20,758 bases of DNA from Ophiothrix spiculata (GCA_000969725.1 JXSR01S002723.1); one strand, 5' to 3'. Positions 9,461-17,684 are shown, numbered from the stretch's first letter. The notes: generated by a model from the letters alone, not told the origin. Made by a program: numbers and translations.

Positions 9461-9860
9461 CCCCGGGGGGGGGGGTACTTAGTACAAAAGTGATTACGGG
9501 GATGTGCCGCAAACTTGGGTAGCAAAATCAGGCTGTCTGGTATTTCAATGGGTCCTTTTTCTTTGCAAAATGTGGTATTTTGAGGGTCTGTTTTCAAAAT
9601 TTTCTAAAATTTGCGCCAAAGTGGACCAAATTTTGGATTTTTTTCTAAATTTCAAACAAAAATCAGAAAATTTTCGCCAAATTAGCATTAATTTTCGGGG
9701 AAAATTTCATTTTTGTATAAACTCGACTCAAAATTTTTGGGAATTTGGTATATGGATGGGTCCCTTTTCCTTAAAAATTGGTATATACATGGGTGGTACT
9801 TCAAATTTCCCAGCGGCACACCCCTACCAAAACCAAAATTGAGTACCCCCCCCCCCCCGG
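9461..9860. mobile_element. Poly-G-ended MITE, 400 bp, with 8-bp target duplication
   Basis: The ends are C/G homopolymer runs followed by gtactta or, inverted, gtactca, and the inner portions (ggggatgtgccgc against ggggtgtgccgc) also pair, giving terminal inverted repeats of about 55 bp. aaccagct flanks it directly at 9453-9460 and 9861-9868, an 8-bp target duplication. The interior is T-rich with no transposase. An open frame of 112 codons on plus is incidental. Superfamily not assigned; an 8-bp duplication would fit hAT, P or related groups. Confidence 0.78.
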
Positions 9861-10067
9861 AACCAGCTAAAGGTTTTTACTTTTCATTGCTGAACTGAAA
9901 AGAGCAATCGGTCTAGAGCAAAATTTTTGCATATAGCTAATTGGTTATTTGTCAAATACTGCTGAATTACCAATGCTGAACCAAAAGCTGAACCCAAACT
10001 AAAACATGTCAGCAGTGTACATACTTTTTTGTCAATAAGCTTTTTTCAAATATCCCTACCTTTGAAG

Positions 10068-10220
10068 AGCTCATGTGGTCTAGTGCAACAGTGCAGGACT
10101 CCAAATCAGTAGGTCACTGATTTGAGCTCTGCTAGTGCAAACGTGTCCTTGCGCAAAGCATTTAATCTTGATTAATTTGTTGACTCATGAGTTATATGCT
10201 ATTATGAGTGCAGTTTTACA
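10068..10220 (+). mobile_element. tRNA-derived SINE-like element
   Basis: The plus strand reads agctcatgtggtctagtgc (A-box region), gcaggactccaaatcagtagg (loop CTCCAAA, anticodon CCA-like) and gatttgagctc (B box), then a downstream gtgtccttgcgcaaagcatt that resembles the conserved cttgggcaag core seen in many tRNA-derived SINEs. The tRNA portion could not fold fully, so it is a SINE head rather than a tRNA gene. The 3' end is not defined. Confidence 0.55.
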
Positions 10221-10890
10221 GTATGGGTACGTCCAAGACATTTTATGACAGTTGACTCTATAGTTGTGATGGATCTAGAGCAAAAGTGCTATGAAAAGTT
10301 TTAGAATAAAATAACTATGAGCTACGGCCGTCTGAAGTCGAAAATGAGTGAAAAATGATCGGAAGGTCAATTTCTAGATATCATTAAAAATTAGGTCCTT
10401 GAAGTATATATTTTCAATGAAATTGTTTTCTGGAAAAAATACACTCTAAATTTGAAAAAAACTTGAGTTGTTTGTGACTAAGTCAGATCCAGTTTTCGCT
10501 GAAAATGTCTATGGGACTGTTAATTGAGTACCAAATATGACCAACTTGCACGACAAATATCAGCACATTCCGATAAGAGGGTATATGCCAAATTTGGCAT
10601 TGAGTTTTGGAATGGTTTCTTTGAAAACCACCAATATCTTGAGTTTAAAACTGCAGTGATTTTCAAACACATTTTTCTCAGAAGTGTGTTTTTTAAATCT
10701 GTCAGTTGTCATTCTTTGTTTTGTCATAGCCCAGCAACGGAATGTCTGATGCCTTTTCTTTTGGTATTATTTTAAAGCTGATTAAACAAGCTTTCCAAGA
10801 AAGCTTTTACTAAAAAACTCAATTTTGGATTTTGGTCAACATGTAACTTTTTGATTTGATGTAACGTGTCACATTTATTTGATTATTTAC
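10221..10890. other. Intron sequence without a recognised feature
   Basis: The left ~670 bp of the intron between the Ig domains of exons 11 and 12. There is one open frame of 83 codons on plus with no recognisable domain and no splice or coding support. It may be an undefined repeat. Confidence 0.6.
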
Positions 10891-11022
10891 CTCTGATGTA
10901 AACTGAAGCATATGCAGCCTGACTGCCAACAGAGTTTGTGGCCACACACTTGTAGGTGCCCTCGTCTTCTTTCCTGACATTGTAAATGACAAGTTCACTC
11001 AACCCTTCTGTGGTAGGAGGAC
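10891..11022 (-). CDS. Exon 11: C-terminal half of the split Ig domain
   Basis: A 132-bp phase 1-1 exon reads PPTTEGLSELVIYNVRKEDE and then GTYKCVATNSVGSQAAYASV, with the second cysteine in the canonical EDEGTYKC turn. It completes the 88-codon domain started at 11716, the shortest Ig in the window. Acceptor AG is at 11023-11024 after a T-rich run; the donor is GTAAAT after AGA G. Because it is symmetric (phase 1-1), skipping it alone would not break the frame but would leave half a domain. Confidence 0.9.
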
Positions 11023-11584
11023 CTGAGAAAAAATTTCAAAAGTCTCAATTAGGCTAGAAAACACCTAAAATAGTTGAAAACAAACTTGCTATAAAATGTA
11101 CTATGTTGTGATGTTGCAAGCATTGTTTCTAATTAGTTCCCTAAGTTGTATATATCCTAAGTATGTGTATGAATAATAGTTGTCCTTTGCACAAATCTGC
11201 CATTTCCATGGAGATGCGCCATCTTGAGCCCCAAATATTCATGCATTATGGCAAATACAGTTATACACACCCTGCAATATGAACCCACAAATTTCAACGC
11301 ATTCTGTGTAAGTAGCAAAGACACCTTAAAGTAGAAAATTCTCTCTCCTGACCATGACTCTACCAGCACATTGAGGACCATGTAAAGAGCAACATTTACT
11401 TTAATTGGAAAAGTTTTAATCAGTATCCTGTAGAACTTACTCTGAAACTTTGAAAACTTGGTATATTGAATTTGAAGAAAAGAATTATTTGATATTTGTG
11501 CCAACCATTTAAAAATATGCAATAAAATCCAGAACACTTGACAAAATATGAAAATTTAAGGCACAAAGATTTAAGCTTACTTAC
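11023..11584. other. Intron inside the Ig domain of exons 10 and 11
   Basis: 562 bp, AT-rich. Open frames on minus are extensions of the flanking coding frame or chance. No repeat was identified. Confidence 0.65.
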
Positions 11585-11716
11585 TTGCAATTGCTGTACC
11601 ATTGATAAACCACTTGATTTCTGGTGTAGGTACACCAATCACTTCACAGACCAGCTCCAGGCGATCATTGGCTGCTAGCTCAATGTCATTGGGGAATGCT
11701 ATAAACCTGGGAGAAA
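11585..11716 (-). CDS. Exon 10: N-terminal half of a split Ig domain
   Basis: A 132-bp phase 1-1 exon reads VSPRFIAFPNDIELAANDR, then LELVCEVIGVPTPEIKWFINGTAIA with the first cysteine and core tryptophan. The sequence at the 3' end is repetitive (AGTAAGTAAG). The donor after GCA A keeps phase 1 and joins to the GT at 11022 to make a serine codon. The intron cuts the domain a few residues after the C' region, a different position from the other split domains. NGTA is a potential N-glycosylation site. Confidence 0.9.
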
Positions 11717-11946
11717 CTAAAAGCAAAAATACAAGTATGTGAAAATAAATGTTTATAGAAAATTACGTACTCACTAAAAAGTGTGTGTAGTAGAATGTAG
11801 TTGAAATTTACAGAAGCCTTTACAGGTTCATGTGCACAAAACAGGTTTAAAGTTAGACCTGATCTAAGCACAACTTGCCTTGTAATTTTACAGTTATTCA
11901 GTTATTTAAAGAGGCAACTGTTAGTTATGTCATTTTGTGATGGCAA

Positions 11947-12303
11947 ATAAAAGGACACCTTACTTTTGGTTATTGGATGTTTGGTTGCAAAGTTACATCA
12001 AAATTGACAAAAGGCATCGGACTGATTCGGAAAAGTATAGTTCTGAGAAAATCAAGTTTACAGTTTTGTACTAAGTCAAACTTTAATGGAGAGAGGAGTT
12101 TTATCTTGGTTTTTAACACATTTTTCTTATGTTTAGGATGTTGGAACCTGATTAATATGATAGAATACACTTCAAAAGTAACATTTCTGATGAAATTAGA
12201 AATTTGACCTTGGACATGATTTTTGACTATGCTCAGCTTCAATGGCCCGTATCTCGTAATTTACTATGCCGACGTTAAGGTACCTTTTGATATAACTGGT
12301 CAA
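11947..12303 (-). mobile_element. Truncated copy of the GTGTCCCGTCATATC MITE
   Basis: The segment is homologous over ~350 bp to 15485-15860 in the opposite orientation, about 85 percent identical by eye. It keeps one worn terminal repeat (taaggtaccttttgatataa at the right) and lacks the other end. Short open frames in both copies encode similar peptides starting MKLSIVKNHVQG, but this follows from the DNA repeat and the frames end at different places. Confidence 0.75.
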
Positions 12304-12379
12304 ATATTTATCAAATCTTGCTTATAAAACAATGTTAATAATATATAGAGCTATAACTAAAATTCACAAGGAAACAAAC

Positions 12380-12461
12380 CTTGAATGGTGAGCCTTAACT
12401 CCCTTGATGACCTGCCCACAGTGTTGAAAGCTGTACACACATACAGACCAGAATCAGACTC
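12380..12461 (-). CDS. Exon 9: C-terminal part of the split Ig domain
   Basis: A short 82-bp exon, phase 0 in and phase 1 out, reads ESDSGLYVCTAFNTVGRSS and then RELRLTIQ, carrying the second Ig cysteine. It continues exon 8 exactly in frame to give one 91-codon domain. The donor GTTTGT is weak apart from the preceding CAAG; the acceptor is the AG at 12462-12463 (TTTCGCTAG). Its length, phase and position in the fold are identical to the exon at 8304-8385, which argues that both split domains derive from one duplicated two-exon unit. Confidence 0.88.
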
Positions 12462-13073
12462 CTAGCGAAAGATCAAGAATGACATTAAATCACACAAATG
12501 GATCATCTTTTAATATAAAATAGAAATATACATGGACTGAAGTGATTTACAACTAACATCCTCATTGCAACTGCTCTTTTAAATGAATCATCATACCTTT
12601 TATTAGTAGTGATTATTTGCTGAAAATTATTGCTGGATTTCGATAAATTTTCCATTTCAGCTAGTTACTTCTGACATTATTTACTGATTCATTGGTTTGA
12701 AAGTCATAGAATTTATTATCATACCAAGTTAAGATTGCACATTCAAAGGAAAAATGATATTGTAATGTCAAAACAGTTGACAGTACACACAAAACTGCAG
12801 GGTGCATACACATATCACAGGGCCCTACACTATGGTTTGATGTTTACATTGCTCAAAGAATTATGACACCAATTTTAGAACACCACTAGGCAAGGTCTTA
12901 TAGCAAAGTGTTGGTCCAGCCACCTTTAGGGTGGACAGATTAACAAGTTTAATCCAACAATAATTTTTTTCCAAAATATCTGAACTTGAAAACTTAAAAA
13001 CTTAAGAATGAAAGTCAATATGAAATCATAGTTAAATTTATACTTATCATACGTCACAAGCTATCATCCTTAC
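12462..13073. other. Intron inside the Ig domain of exons 8 and 9
   Basis: 612 bp of AT-rich intron. Apart from a short gggccctacactatgg word at 12822-12837 shared with 6937-6952 in inverse, nothing was recognised. Confidence 0.65.
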
Positions 13074-13264
13074 CTGCACTCTCTGTATAATGAGTGTTCC
13101 ATCATCCATGATGTTGTACCTATTGCCAGGGTTAATTGCCTGGCCATTTTTATGCCATGACACTGTTGGTAGAGGGTAACCTTGTACAGGACATGGCAGT
13201 CTTACAGCACCATTGACTGAGGCTAATACATCTACTTGCAGAGCTGGTGGAATCCTGGGAGGCA
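13074..13264 (-). CDS. Exon 8: N-terminal part of a split Ig domain
   Basis: A 191-bp exon, phase 1 in and phase 0 out. It reads VPPRIPPALQVDVLASVNGA, then VRLPCPVQGYPLPTVSWHKNGQ with first cysteine and tryptophan, then a linker and DGTLIIQRVQ. The exon ends CAG before the donor GTAAGG, just before the D-x-G-x-Y-x-C turn. The missing last strands are supplied by the exon at 12380-12461. This intron position is the same as in the split Ig at 9082-9269. Confidence 0.92.
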
Positions 13265-13394
13265 CTGTCAACAAATAATATAGCAATGTCACTTAACCTT
13301 ACACAAATACACATCTCGATCAAGGTCTCATTGAATAACTGAAGTACACAGCCAACTTACTACAAAATGACCAGGAATTCTGAAGGACTATACA

Positions 13395-13687
13395 AGTCCA
13401 GGGGCTTGCGCCGCGTTGAGTTTAGTCAAACACGACCTCCGCGATATCATTACAAGCGCATATTGGTATTTCAAAACATACACGCTACTATTGTGAGCAC
13501 TGCATATATGCTTTTACACAAACTGCGCGGGCATTTTCAGGTAACAATGACTTATGATAAATGACTTGCGTGAGCGTAGTGCTTGTGATAATAACGCACA
13601 TATGCTTTAAAAGCAACAATATGTGCACGCAATGATATCGCGGAGGTCGTATTTGACTAAACGCAATGCGCAAGTAGTGCCTGGACT
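13395..13687. mobile_element. Large foldback (MITE-like), ~290 bp
   Basis: The left arm starts aagtccagg and includes gacctccgcgatatcatt (about 13433-13451). The right arm contains its inverse (aatgatatcgcggaggtc, about 13631-13648) and ends cctggact. Arms of over 100 bp pair almost to the centre. It is noticeably richer in CpG and GC than its surroundings. No target duplication was identified. Two overlapping open frames on opposite strands here are by-products of the palindrome. Confidence 0.65.
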
Positions 13688-13855
13688 GATCAATGTTTTT
13701 AGCTGATGGCAAAGAAACAAACTAAATGAATTTATGATTTTCAACCACTTTTGGTCAAAATCAGTAAGAATTATAAAGATTAAATTACGGTTGTTCATGA
13801 CAATAAATAATAACTTTGCACCCACTTTAAATTCAGTCATTGTTTAAAATGGTCA

Positions 13856-13925
13856 GTGTTTGTTTTGTGCCTCGGTGCCTTTCTTTGGGAGCGTAGAGAA
13901 AAGTAATGCGGCCCAAAACAAACAC
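13856..13925. repeat. 70-bp hairpin repeat
   Basis: gtgtttgttttgtgcc at the left and ggcccaaaacaaacac at the right are inverse copies with one mismatch, enclosing ~38 bp. It could be a tiny foldback element or an intronic RNA hairpin. Confidence 0.5.
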
Positions 13926-14021
13926 CTCCAATTTTGAACAACGACCTCAAAAATGATGGTGTGCAGTTATTATTGTCTAAACAATAACTTGGGCCACCTC
14001 ATCAGGAAATTATGTACCAAC

Positions 14022-14294
14022 CTTGTACTTCCAAAATCCTCTGTCCTTGTACAATGCTGACTTGATTACTAGCCCAACACACAAACATGCCGGCATCCTC
14101 CTCCCTAACGACAGGTATCACCAAGTCTCCATTAGCCAAGACATTGTAACCAGCACTGTTGCCAGGGAGTTGAACCCCGTTCCTCATCCAACGGATTTCT
14201 GGTTGTGGCACTCCAGTAGCTTCACATTTGAGGGTAACTGATTCATCTTCAGTTACGGTGTATTTTTCACGTCTGACGGCAATTTCTGGTGCAA
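14022..14294 (-). CDS. Exon 7: complete Ig I-set domain
   Basis: A 273-bp phase 1-1 exon, the same length as exon 6. It reads VAPEIAVRREKYTVTEDESV, then TLKCEATGVPQPEIRWMRNGVQ with the first cysteine and core tryptophan, then GDLVIPVVREEDAGMFVCWASNQ with the second cysteine. The common tyrosine of the Y-x-C motif is phenylalanine here (MFVC), a usual variant. The donor GTTGGT is suboptimal at +3 to +5, while the acceptor behind TTTTGACAG is good. Confidence 0.92.
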
Positions 14295-14893
14295 CTGTCA
14301 AAAGAAAATAGAATATTATAACACCATTTGGCATCGAAGACCAGTGGATGCTAATCACAGGCCACCAATTGCATCACGCATAAGTCGTGAGATTTGGTCA
14401 AAAAAAATTTCTCTTCATAAAATAATATATGATATCATAATATAATATGTATATATAACTGTATATTCATGCTGCATATAAAACACCATAAGTATGTAAT
14501 AAGGATATCAAAAATTGTTACAGGCACACTAGAACACTAGATCAATTAAACATATTGGCAACATTCAATGCTTATCTAATTTCAGAAGAGTGCAATACAG
14601 TTTACAACAGATTTACTTACTTCTTTATATGGTATAGCCACTCAGTCCAGTTTTAGATATAGAAATTAATTTTGCTCAAAAACTATTTCCTCAGAAATCT
14701 GCAAGTCTTAAATTGGTGGTTCCCCCGCCCCTTTGCTGTTTGATCCTGGGACCTCCTGAACTCAAATCCACATTCAGTATGGCACACCCCTAGGCTGTCA
14801 TTTTGATCAAAGCAAGCTGTTTTATGATGTATTTAGACTTTCTTAGAGTTTTATTGATTTTTGGACTGGATTCGATTAGGCTTCATAACTTAC
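14295..14893. other. Intron between Ig exons 7 and 6
   Basis: 599 bp, with an AT-rich stretch (14400-14470) and no recognised element. Confidence 0.65.
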
Positions 14894-15166
14894 CTTGTAC
14901 ATTCAAAACGATCTTCATGACAGCAGTTCCAGCAGAGTTCCTTGCTATACAAATGTACTCTCCTGTGTCACCTAGATCAGTCTCTGCAATATACAGCAAG
15001 CCGTTATCCAAGAACACAACACCATCTGACTCATCTAACTGCTGATTGCCTCGCATCCACACAATGGAGGGCGCTGGTCTACCGACAGCATCGCATGGTA
15101 TACGCACTGGTTGGCCAGCTAGTGTGCTTATGGATTCACCAGTTACTTGTCCAATTGTTGGAGGGA
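14894..15166 (-). CDS. Exon 6: complete Ig I-set domain
   Basis: A 273-bp phase 1-1 exon (91 codons) reads VPPTIGQVTG, then PVRIPCDAVGRPAPSIVWMRG with the first cysteine and core tryptophan, then NGLLYIAETDLGDTGEYICIARNSAG with the second cysteine, and closes with MKIVLNVQ. The donor is a strong GTAAGT after CAA G. The acceptor AG at 15167-15168 has a poor pyrimidine tract (TTTCAACACAG). The domain has the length and strand pattern of hemicentin Ig repeats. Confidence 0.93.
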
Positions 15167-15484
15167 CTGTGTTGAAAGCATTTAAATAAAAAATGTCAGC
15201 ATTAATCATGAGATATCAACCTTTATCACTTGGTTGATATGAATTCTTCAATTCTGTTGGTTAAATGCCCAAATAATATACAACTATATAACAGGTGTTA
15301 GGTTTAAAAGACATTGATTATGTATTCAAAGGTTATCACACAAAGCTGATTGCTCATGAGCACATGTCGAGCACAAGCTAAAACTTGCACACATTAATTT
15401 TACCCTTAATCCCAGCAATATATGGATATATTACTGTAAGTACTTGTCTGGGAAATCTGTATTACTCGGTTTACATTCGTCATT

Positions 15485-15930
15485 TGTGTCCCGTCATATC
15501 TAAAGGTACCTTAATACCGGCATAGTAAATTACGAGATATGGGCCTTTGAAGCTGAGCATAGTCAAAAATCATGTCCAAGGTCAAATTTCTAATTTCATC
15601 AGAAACGTTACTTTTGAAGTGTATTCTGTCATATTAATCAGGTTCCAACATCAAAAACATAAGAAAAATGTTTTAAAAACCAAGATAAAAATCCTTTCTC
15701 CATTTAAGTTTTACTCGGTACAGAAACTTTAAACTTGATTTTCTCAGAACTATAGTTTTCTGAATCAGCCCGATGCCTTTTACCAATCTGAACGTAACTT
15801 TGCAATTGAACATTCAATATCCAAAAGCAAGGTGTCATTTTAAAGTTTGAACTTTAATCTGTCAGATGAGACCAAAAAATCAATTTTCATTTTGGGACCC
15901 TTAAGGTTCCTTTCGATATGACGGGTCACA
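15485..15930 (+). mobile_element. MITE with ~28-bp terminal inverted repeats, 446 bp
   Basis: The left end tgtgtcccgtcatatctaaa and the right end, inverted tgtgacccgtcatatcgaaa, then both reading ggNaccttaa, are terminal inverted repeats. There is no transposase. A related truncated copy lies at 11947-12303 in the opposite orientation. Target duplication unclear, family not assigned. It lies in the intron downstream of the triplicated half-Ig exon. Confidence 0.75.
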
Positions 15931-15984
15931 TTTATGAAGACAATTTTGTTGAATTTGTAGTCAAAATAAGTACACTGCTCATTT

Positions 15985-16035
15985 TGTGTAAAGACCAGCA
16001 TCTGATTCTGATACACTGGCTTCATCTATATAGAG
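15985..16035 (-). pseudogene. Older fragment of a fourth half-Ig exon copy
   Basis: The plus-strand stretch contains aagaccag, then a diverged bit, then acactggcttcatctat and agagag. It matches the middle of the half-Ig exon copies (the IDEASVSDTGLY region read on minus) with a few-base insertion and an altered end. A second piece at about 16253-16300 carries the 31-bp spacer (one change seen by eye) and the first ~17 bases of a further copy. The ~220 bp between the two pieces do not resemble the exon. The simplest reading is a fourth, older unit interrupted by an insertion. Confidence 0.6.
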
Positions 16036-16300
16036 AGGGCTCATATATTTTGACCAACACTAAATAAGCAGGCCTAATTATTGATACAAAGAAAAGTATA
16101 CAGAGCTAAACACAGCGCAAGTGCAGCAGACGCAGCATATGTTGTCTGTGTGACTAGCACATCAGTATTTATGGCACGGGTGTGAGTGTGATTTGCTTGA
16201 GAATGAAGAAAAGCTTCACATTCCCTGCCTATTCAGTGATAATTGAAGTATATAGGTGACATAGGATATCTCAGGAACTATATTTGTGAATGCAACCTAC

Positions 16301-16419
16301 CTTAGATTTCCAGTATAATTTCTTTGCCAGCAATACTAGTGACATAGCATTCATAAAGACCGGTGTCTGACACACTGGCTTCATCTATGTACAGAGAACC
16401 TGTAGGCAACATCTGATAT
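16301..16419 (-). pseudogene. Third copy (C) of the half-Ig exon, ending in a stop
   Basis: This is the third tandem unit. Relative to copy B it has five substitutions by eye and an in-frame 9-bp deletion that removes the residues between AG and KEI (the DMT of copies A and B). The last full codon before the donor has changed from CAA to TAA (16302-16304). If it were spliced in after exon 4, translation would stop right after the Ig domain and the TSP1 block would be lost. It shares the TTG leucine codon with copy B, so B and C are probably the more closely related pair. It could be inert or act as a poison exon. Confidence 0.7.
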
Positions 16420-16450
16420 CTCAAGAACTATATTTGTGAATGCAACCTAC

Positions 16451-16578
16451 CTTGGATTTCCAGTACAATTTCTTTGGTCATGTCACCAGCAATACTAGTG
16501 ACATAGCATTCATAAAGACCAGTGTCTGACACACTGGCTTCATCAATGTACAGAGAGCCTGTAGGCAACATCTGATAT
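16451..16578 (-). CDS. Candidate alternative exon (copy B of the half-Ig exon)
   Basis: This segment has the same 128 bp length, phases and donor (CAAG, GTAGGT) as 16610-16737, lying exactly 159 bp further on. Three base differences were seen by eye, giving one residue change (MSPTG to MLPTG) and one silent isoleucine codon. The frame is open from the AG at 16579-16580 to the donor. That acceptor is weak: the sequence before it is A/T-mixed (ending TTCTTGAG) and only 31 bp separate it from copy A's donor. It could substitute for copy A in frame after exon 4. It cannot be added to copy A, because 128 is not a multiple of three and the join reaches TGA. It may be alternative or may be silent. 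Confidence 0.45.
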
Positions 16579-16609
16579 CTCAAGAACTATATTTGTGAAT
16601 GCAACCTAC

Positions 16610-16737
16610 CTTGGATTTCCAGTACAATTTCTTTGGTCATGTCACCAGCAATACTAGTGACATAGCATTCATAAAGACCAGTGTCTGACACACTGGCTTC
16701 ATCTATGTACAGAGAGCCTGTAGGTGACATCTGATAT
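16610..16737 (-). CDS. Exon 5 (copy A of three): C-terminal half of the split Ig domain
   Basis: A 128-bp exon, phase 2 in and phase 1 out, reads YQMSPTGSLYIDEA, then VSDTGLYECYVTSIAG with the second cysteine, then MTKEIVLEIQ. Its acceptor is strong, with a pyrimidine-rich run ending TTTTCTCAG, and its donor is CAAG before GTAGGT. It is the first of three tandem copies in transcript order. Only this copy has a good polypyrimidine tract, so it is the best candidate for the constitutive exon. It completes the Ig domain begun at 17684. Reading through its donor meets TAG within the 31-bp spacer, so splicing is required. Confidence 0.9.
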
Positions 16738-17187
16738 CTGAGAAAAGAAATCAAAACAATATTATGAGACACAATTTTGGGAATATATGACAAGGGATGA
16801 CTTCTGTATTAAACTGCAGATTAAATGGTTTTAGACCAAATTTAAAACAACAGTCACAACACATACTGTTGCAAGATTATTTTTTTTCAAGTTTAGCTAG
16901 TTAAGGTGCAGTGTTGTTTCTCTATAAAACATTGATCAAGTAAAAAATCTGAGAAAAGCTGTGAAAATTCAATTTTTGTTGACATGTTTTTCAACTTGAA
17001 CTTCACAAAATTACAATATCCACCTGCTCAAGCGATTGCAGCACATGACAAATGCTCACTTCCCTACATTCTGGTTCTGGGGTGGAAATTCTACTAACAA
17101 AAACCCAAAAACATTGTACTTGAAGCTTTAAAATACATCAAAATTTCCTTTAAAACATCACAAAACTAAATGGCCATCTGTGTTTCC

Positions 17188-17336
17188 AATATATCTATGA
17201 ATGTTGTCAATCGTCCAGGTTGCTTCAAATAGCAAAATGTGAATTGAATCTGGTCAACTGGATGCTCCTTGGATGAGGAGTGATACTGTAGCTATCAAAA
17301 ACGTAAGTCCAGTTGACCAGATTCAATTCATATTTT
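17188..17336. mobile_element. Foldback element 2 with ~15-bp target duplication
   Basis: Arms gcaaaatgtgaattgaatct...actgga (17232-17263) and the inverse at 17306-17338 enclose a ~42-bp loop containing ggatgaggagtgatac. The 15-mer gccatctgtgtttcc flanks it directly at 17173-17187 and 17337-17351. The left end tgaatgttgtcaatcgtcca (17198) is shared with foldback element 1 (tgaatgttctcagtcatcca at 8611). It lies in the intron between the two halves of the triplicated Ig domain. Confidence 0.7.
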
Positions 17337-17533
17337 GCCATCTGTGTTTCCGTTAACTCAGTTACTTAGATGGTTGTTTGGTGTAACATGTGAACTTCAA
17401 TCAGCCTCAAAATTGATGTCATGCTTAATTTTACATTTTTTATCATATACACATGAAAAATAACAACAACAAATTAGGATTGGGCAGATTATGCCAATCA
17501 AACAAATTTTTTAGGCTTTATCTACACACTCAC

Positions 17534-17684
17534 CTTGCACTTGCTGTTGGTGACAAGAAGACACCATCTTTCCTCCAGATGATTTCAGGAGGTGGAATAC
17601 CGTGTGTCTCACAGGGCAAAGTCACTGGTTGTCTGTTGGATACCGTCAGATGAACTGAACCAGAATTCATGATTTGGGGAGGAA
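17534..17684 (-). CDS. Exon 4: N-terminal half of a split Ig domain
   Basis: The exon is 151 bp, entering in phase 1 and leaving in phase 2. It reads VPPQIMNSGS, then VTLPCETHGIPPPEIIWRKDG with the first cysteine and core tryptophan, and ends in SPTASA plus two bases of an arginine codon. The donor is GTGAGT. Joining to the A at 16737 completes AGA and continues the Ig fold through the second cysteine, so the two exons make one 93-codon domain. Acceptor AG is at 17685-17686 behind a T-rich tract. Its 3' partner is the exon present in three tandem copies, so this exon is the common splice source for any of them. Confidence 0.92.

Larger units (their letters stand above)
16301..16737 (-). repeat. 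Tandem array of half-Ig exon plus 31-bp spacer (159-bp period)
   Basis: The unit is the 128-bp exon plus the first 31 bp of the following intron (from GTAGGTTGC to TTCTTGAG). Exon ends are at 16610, 16451 and 16301, and starts at 16737, 16578 and 16419. The spacer is identical between A/B and B/C as far as can be read. The duplication junction falls at an AG, so each copy keeps a minimal acceptor as well as the full donor. Low divergence points to recent duplication. Confidence 0.92.

Noticed and set aside
9504..9842. 112-codon open frame on plus
   Set aside because: It is inside the poly-G-ended MITE, its composition follows the T-rich interior, and it shows no domain.
15213..15240. Short palindrome atatcaacc...ggttgatat as a terminator-like hairpin
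   Set aside because: Nine-base hairpins are expected by chance in AT-rich introns, and this is a eukaryotic gene without such terminators.
11970..15732. Two similar small proteins beginning MKLSIVKNHVQG at 12242 (minus) and 15547 (plus)
   Set aside because: The similarity extends through noncoding parts of the same MITE and the frames end differently, so it is repeat DNA rather than a conserved gene.
11947..15930. Five exons between the inverted MITE pair
   Set aside because: Recount gives four exons (14894-15166, 14022-14294, 13074-13264, 12380-12461); four is the correct number for that finding.
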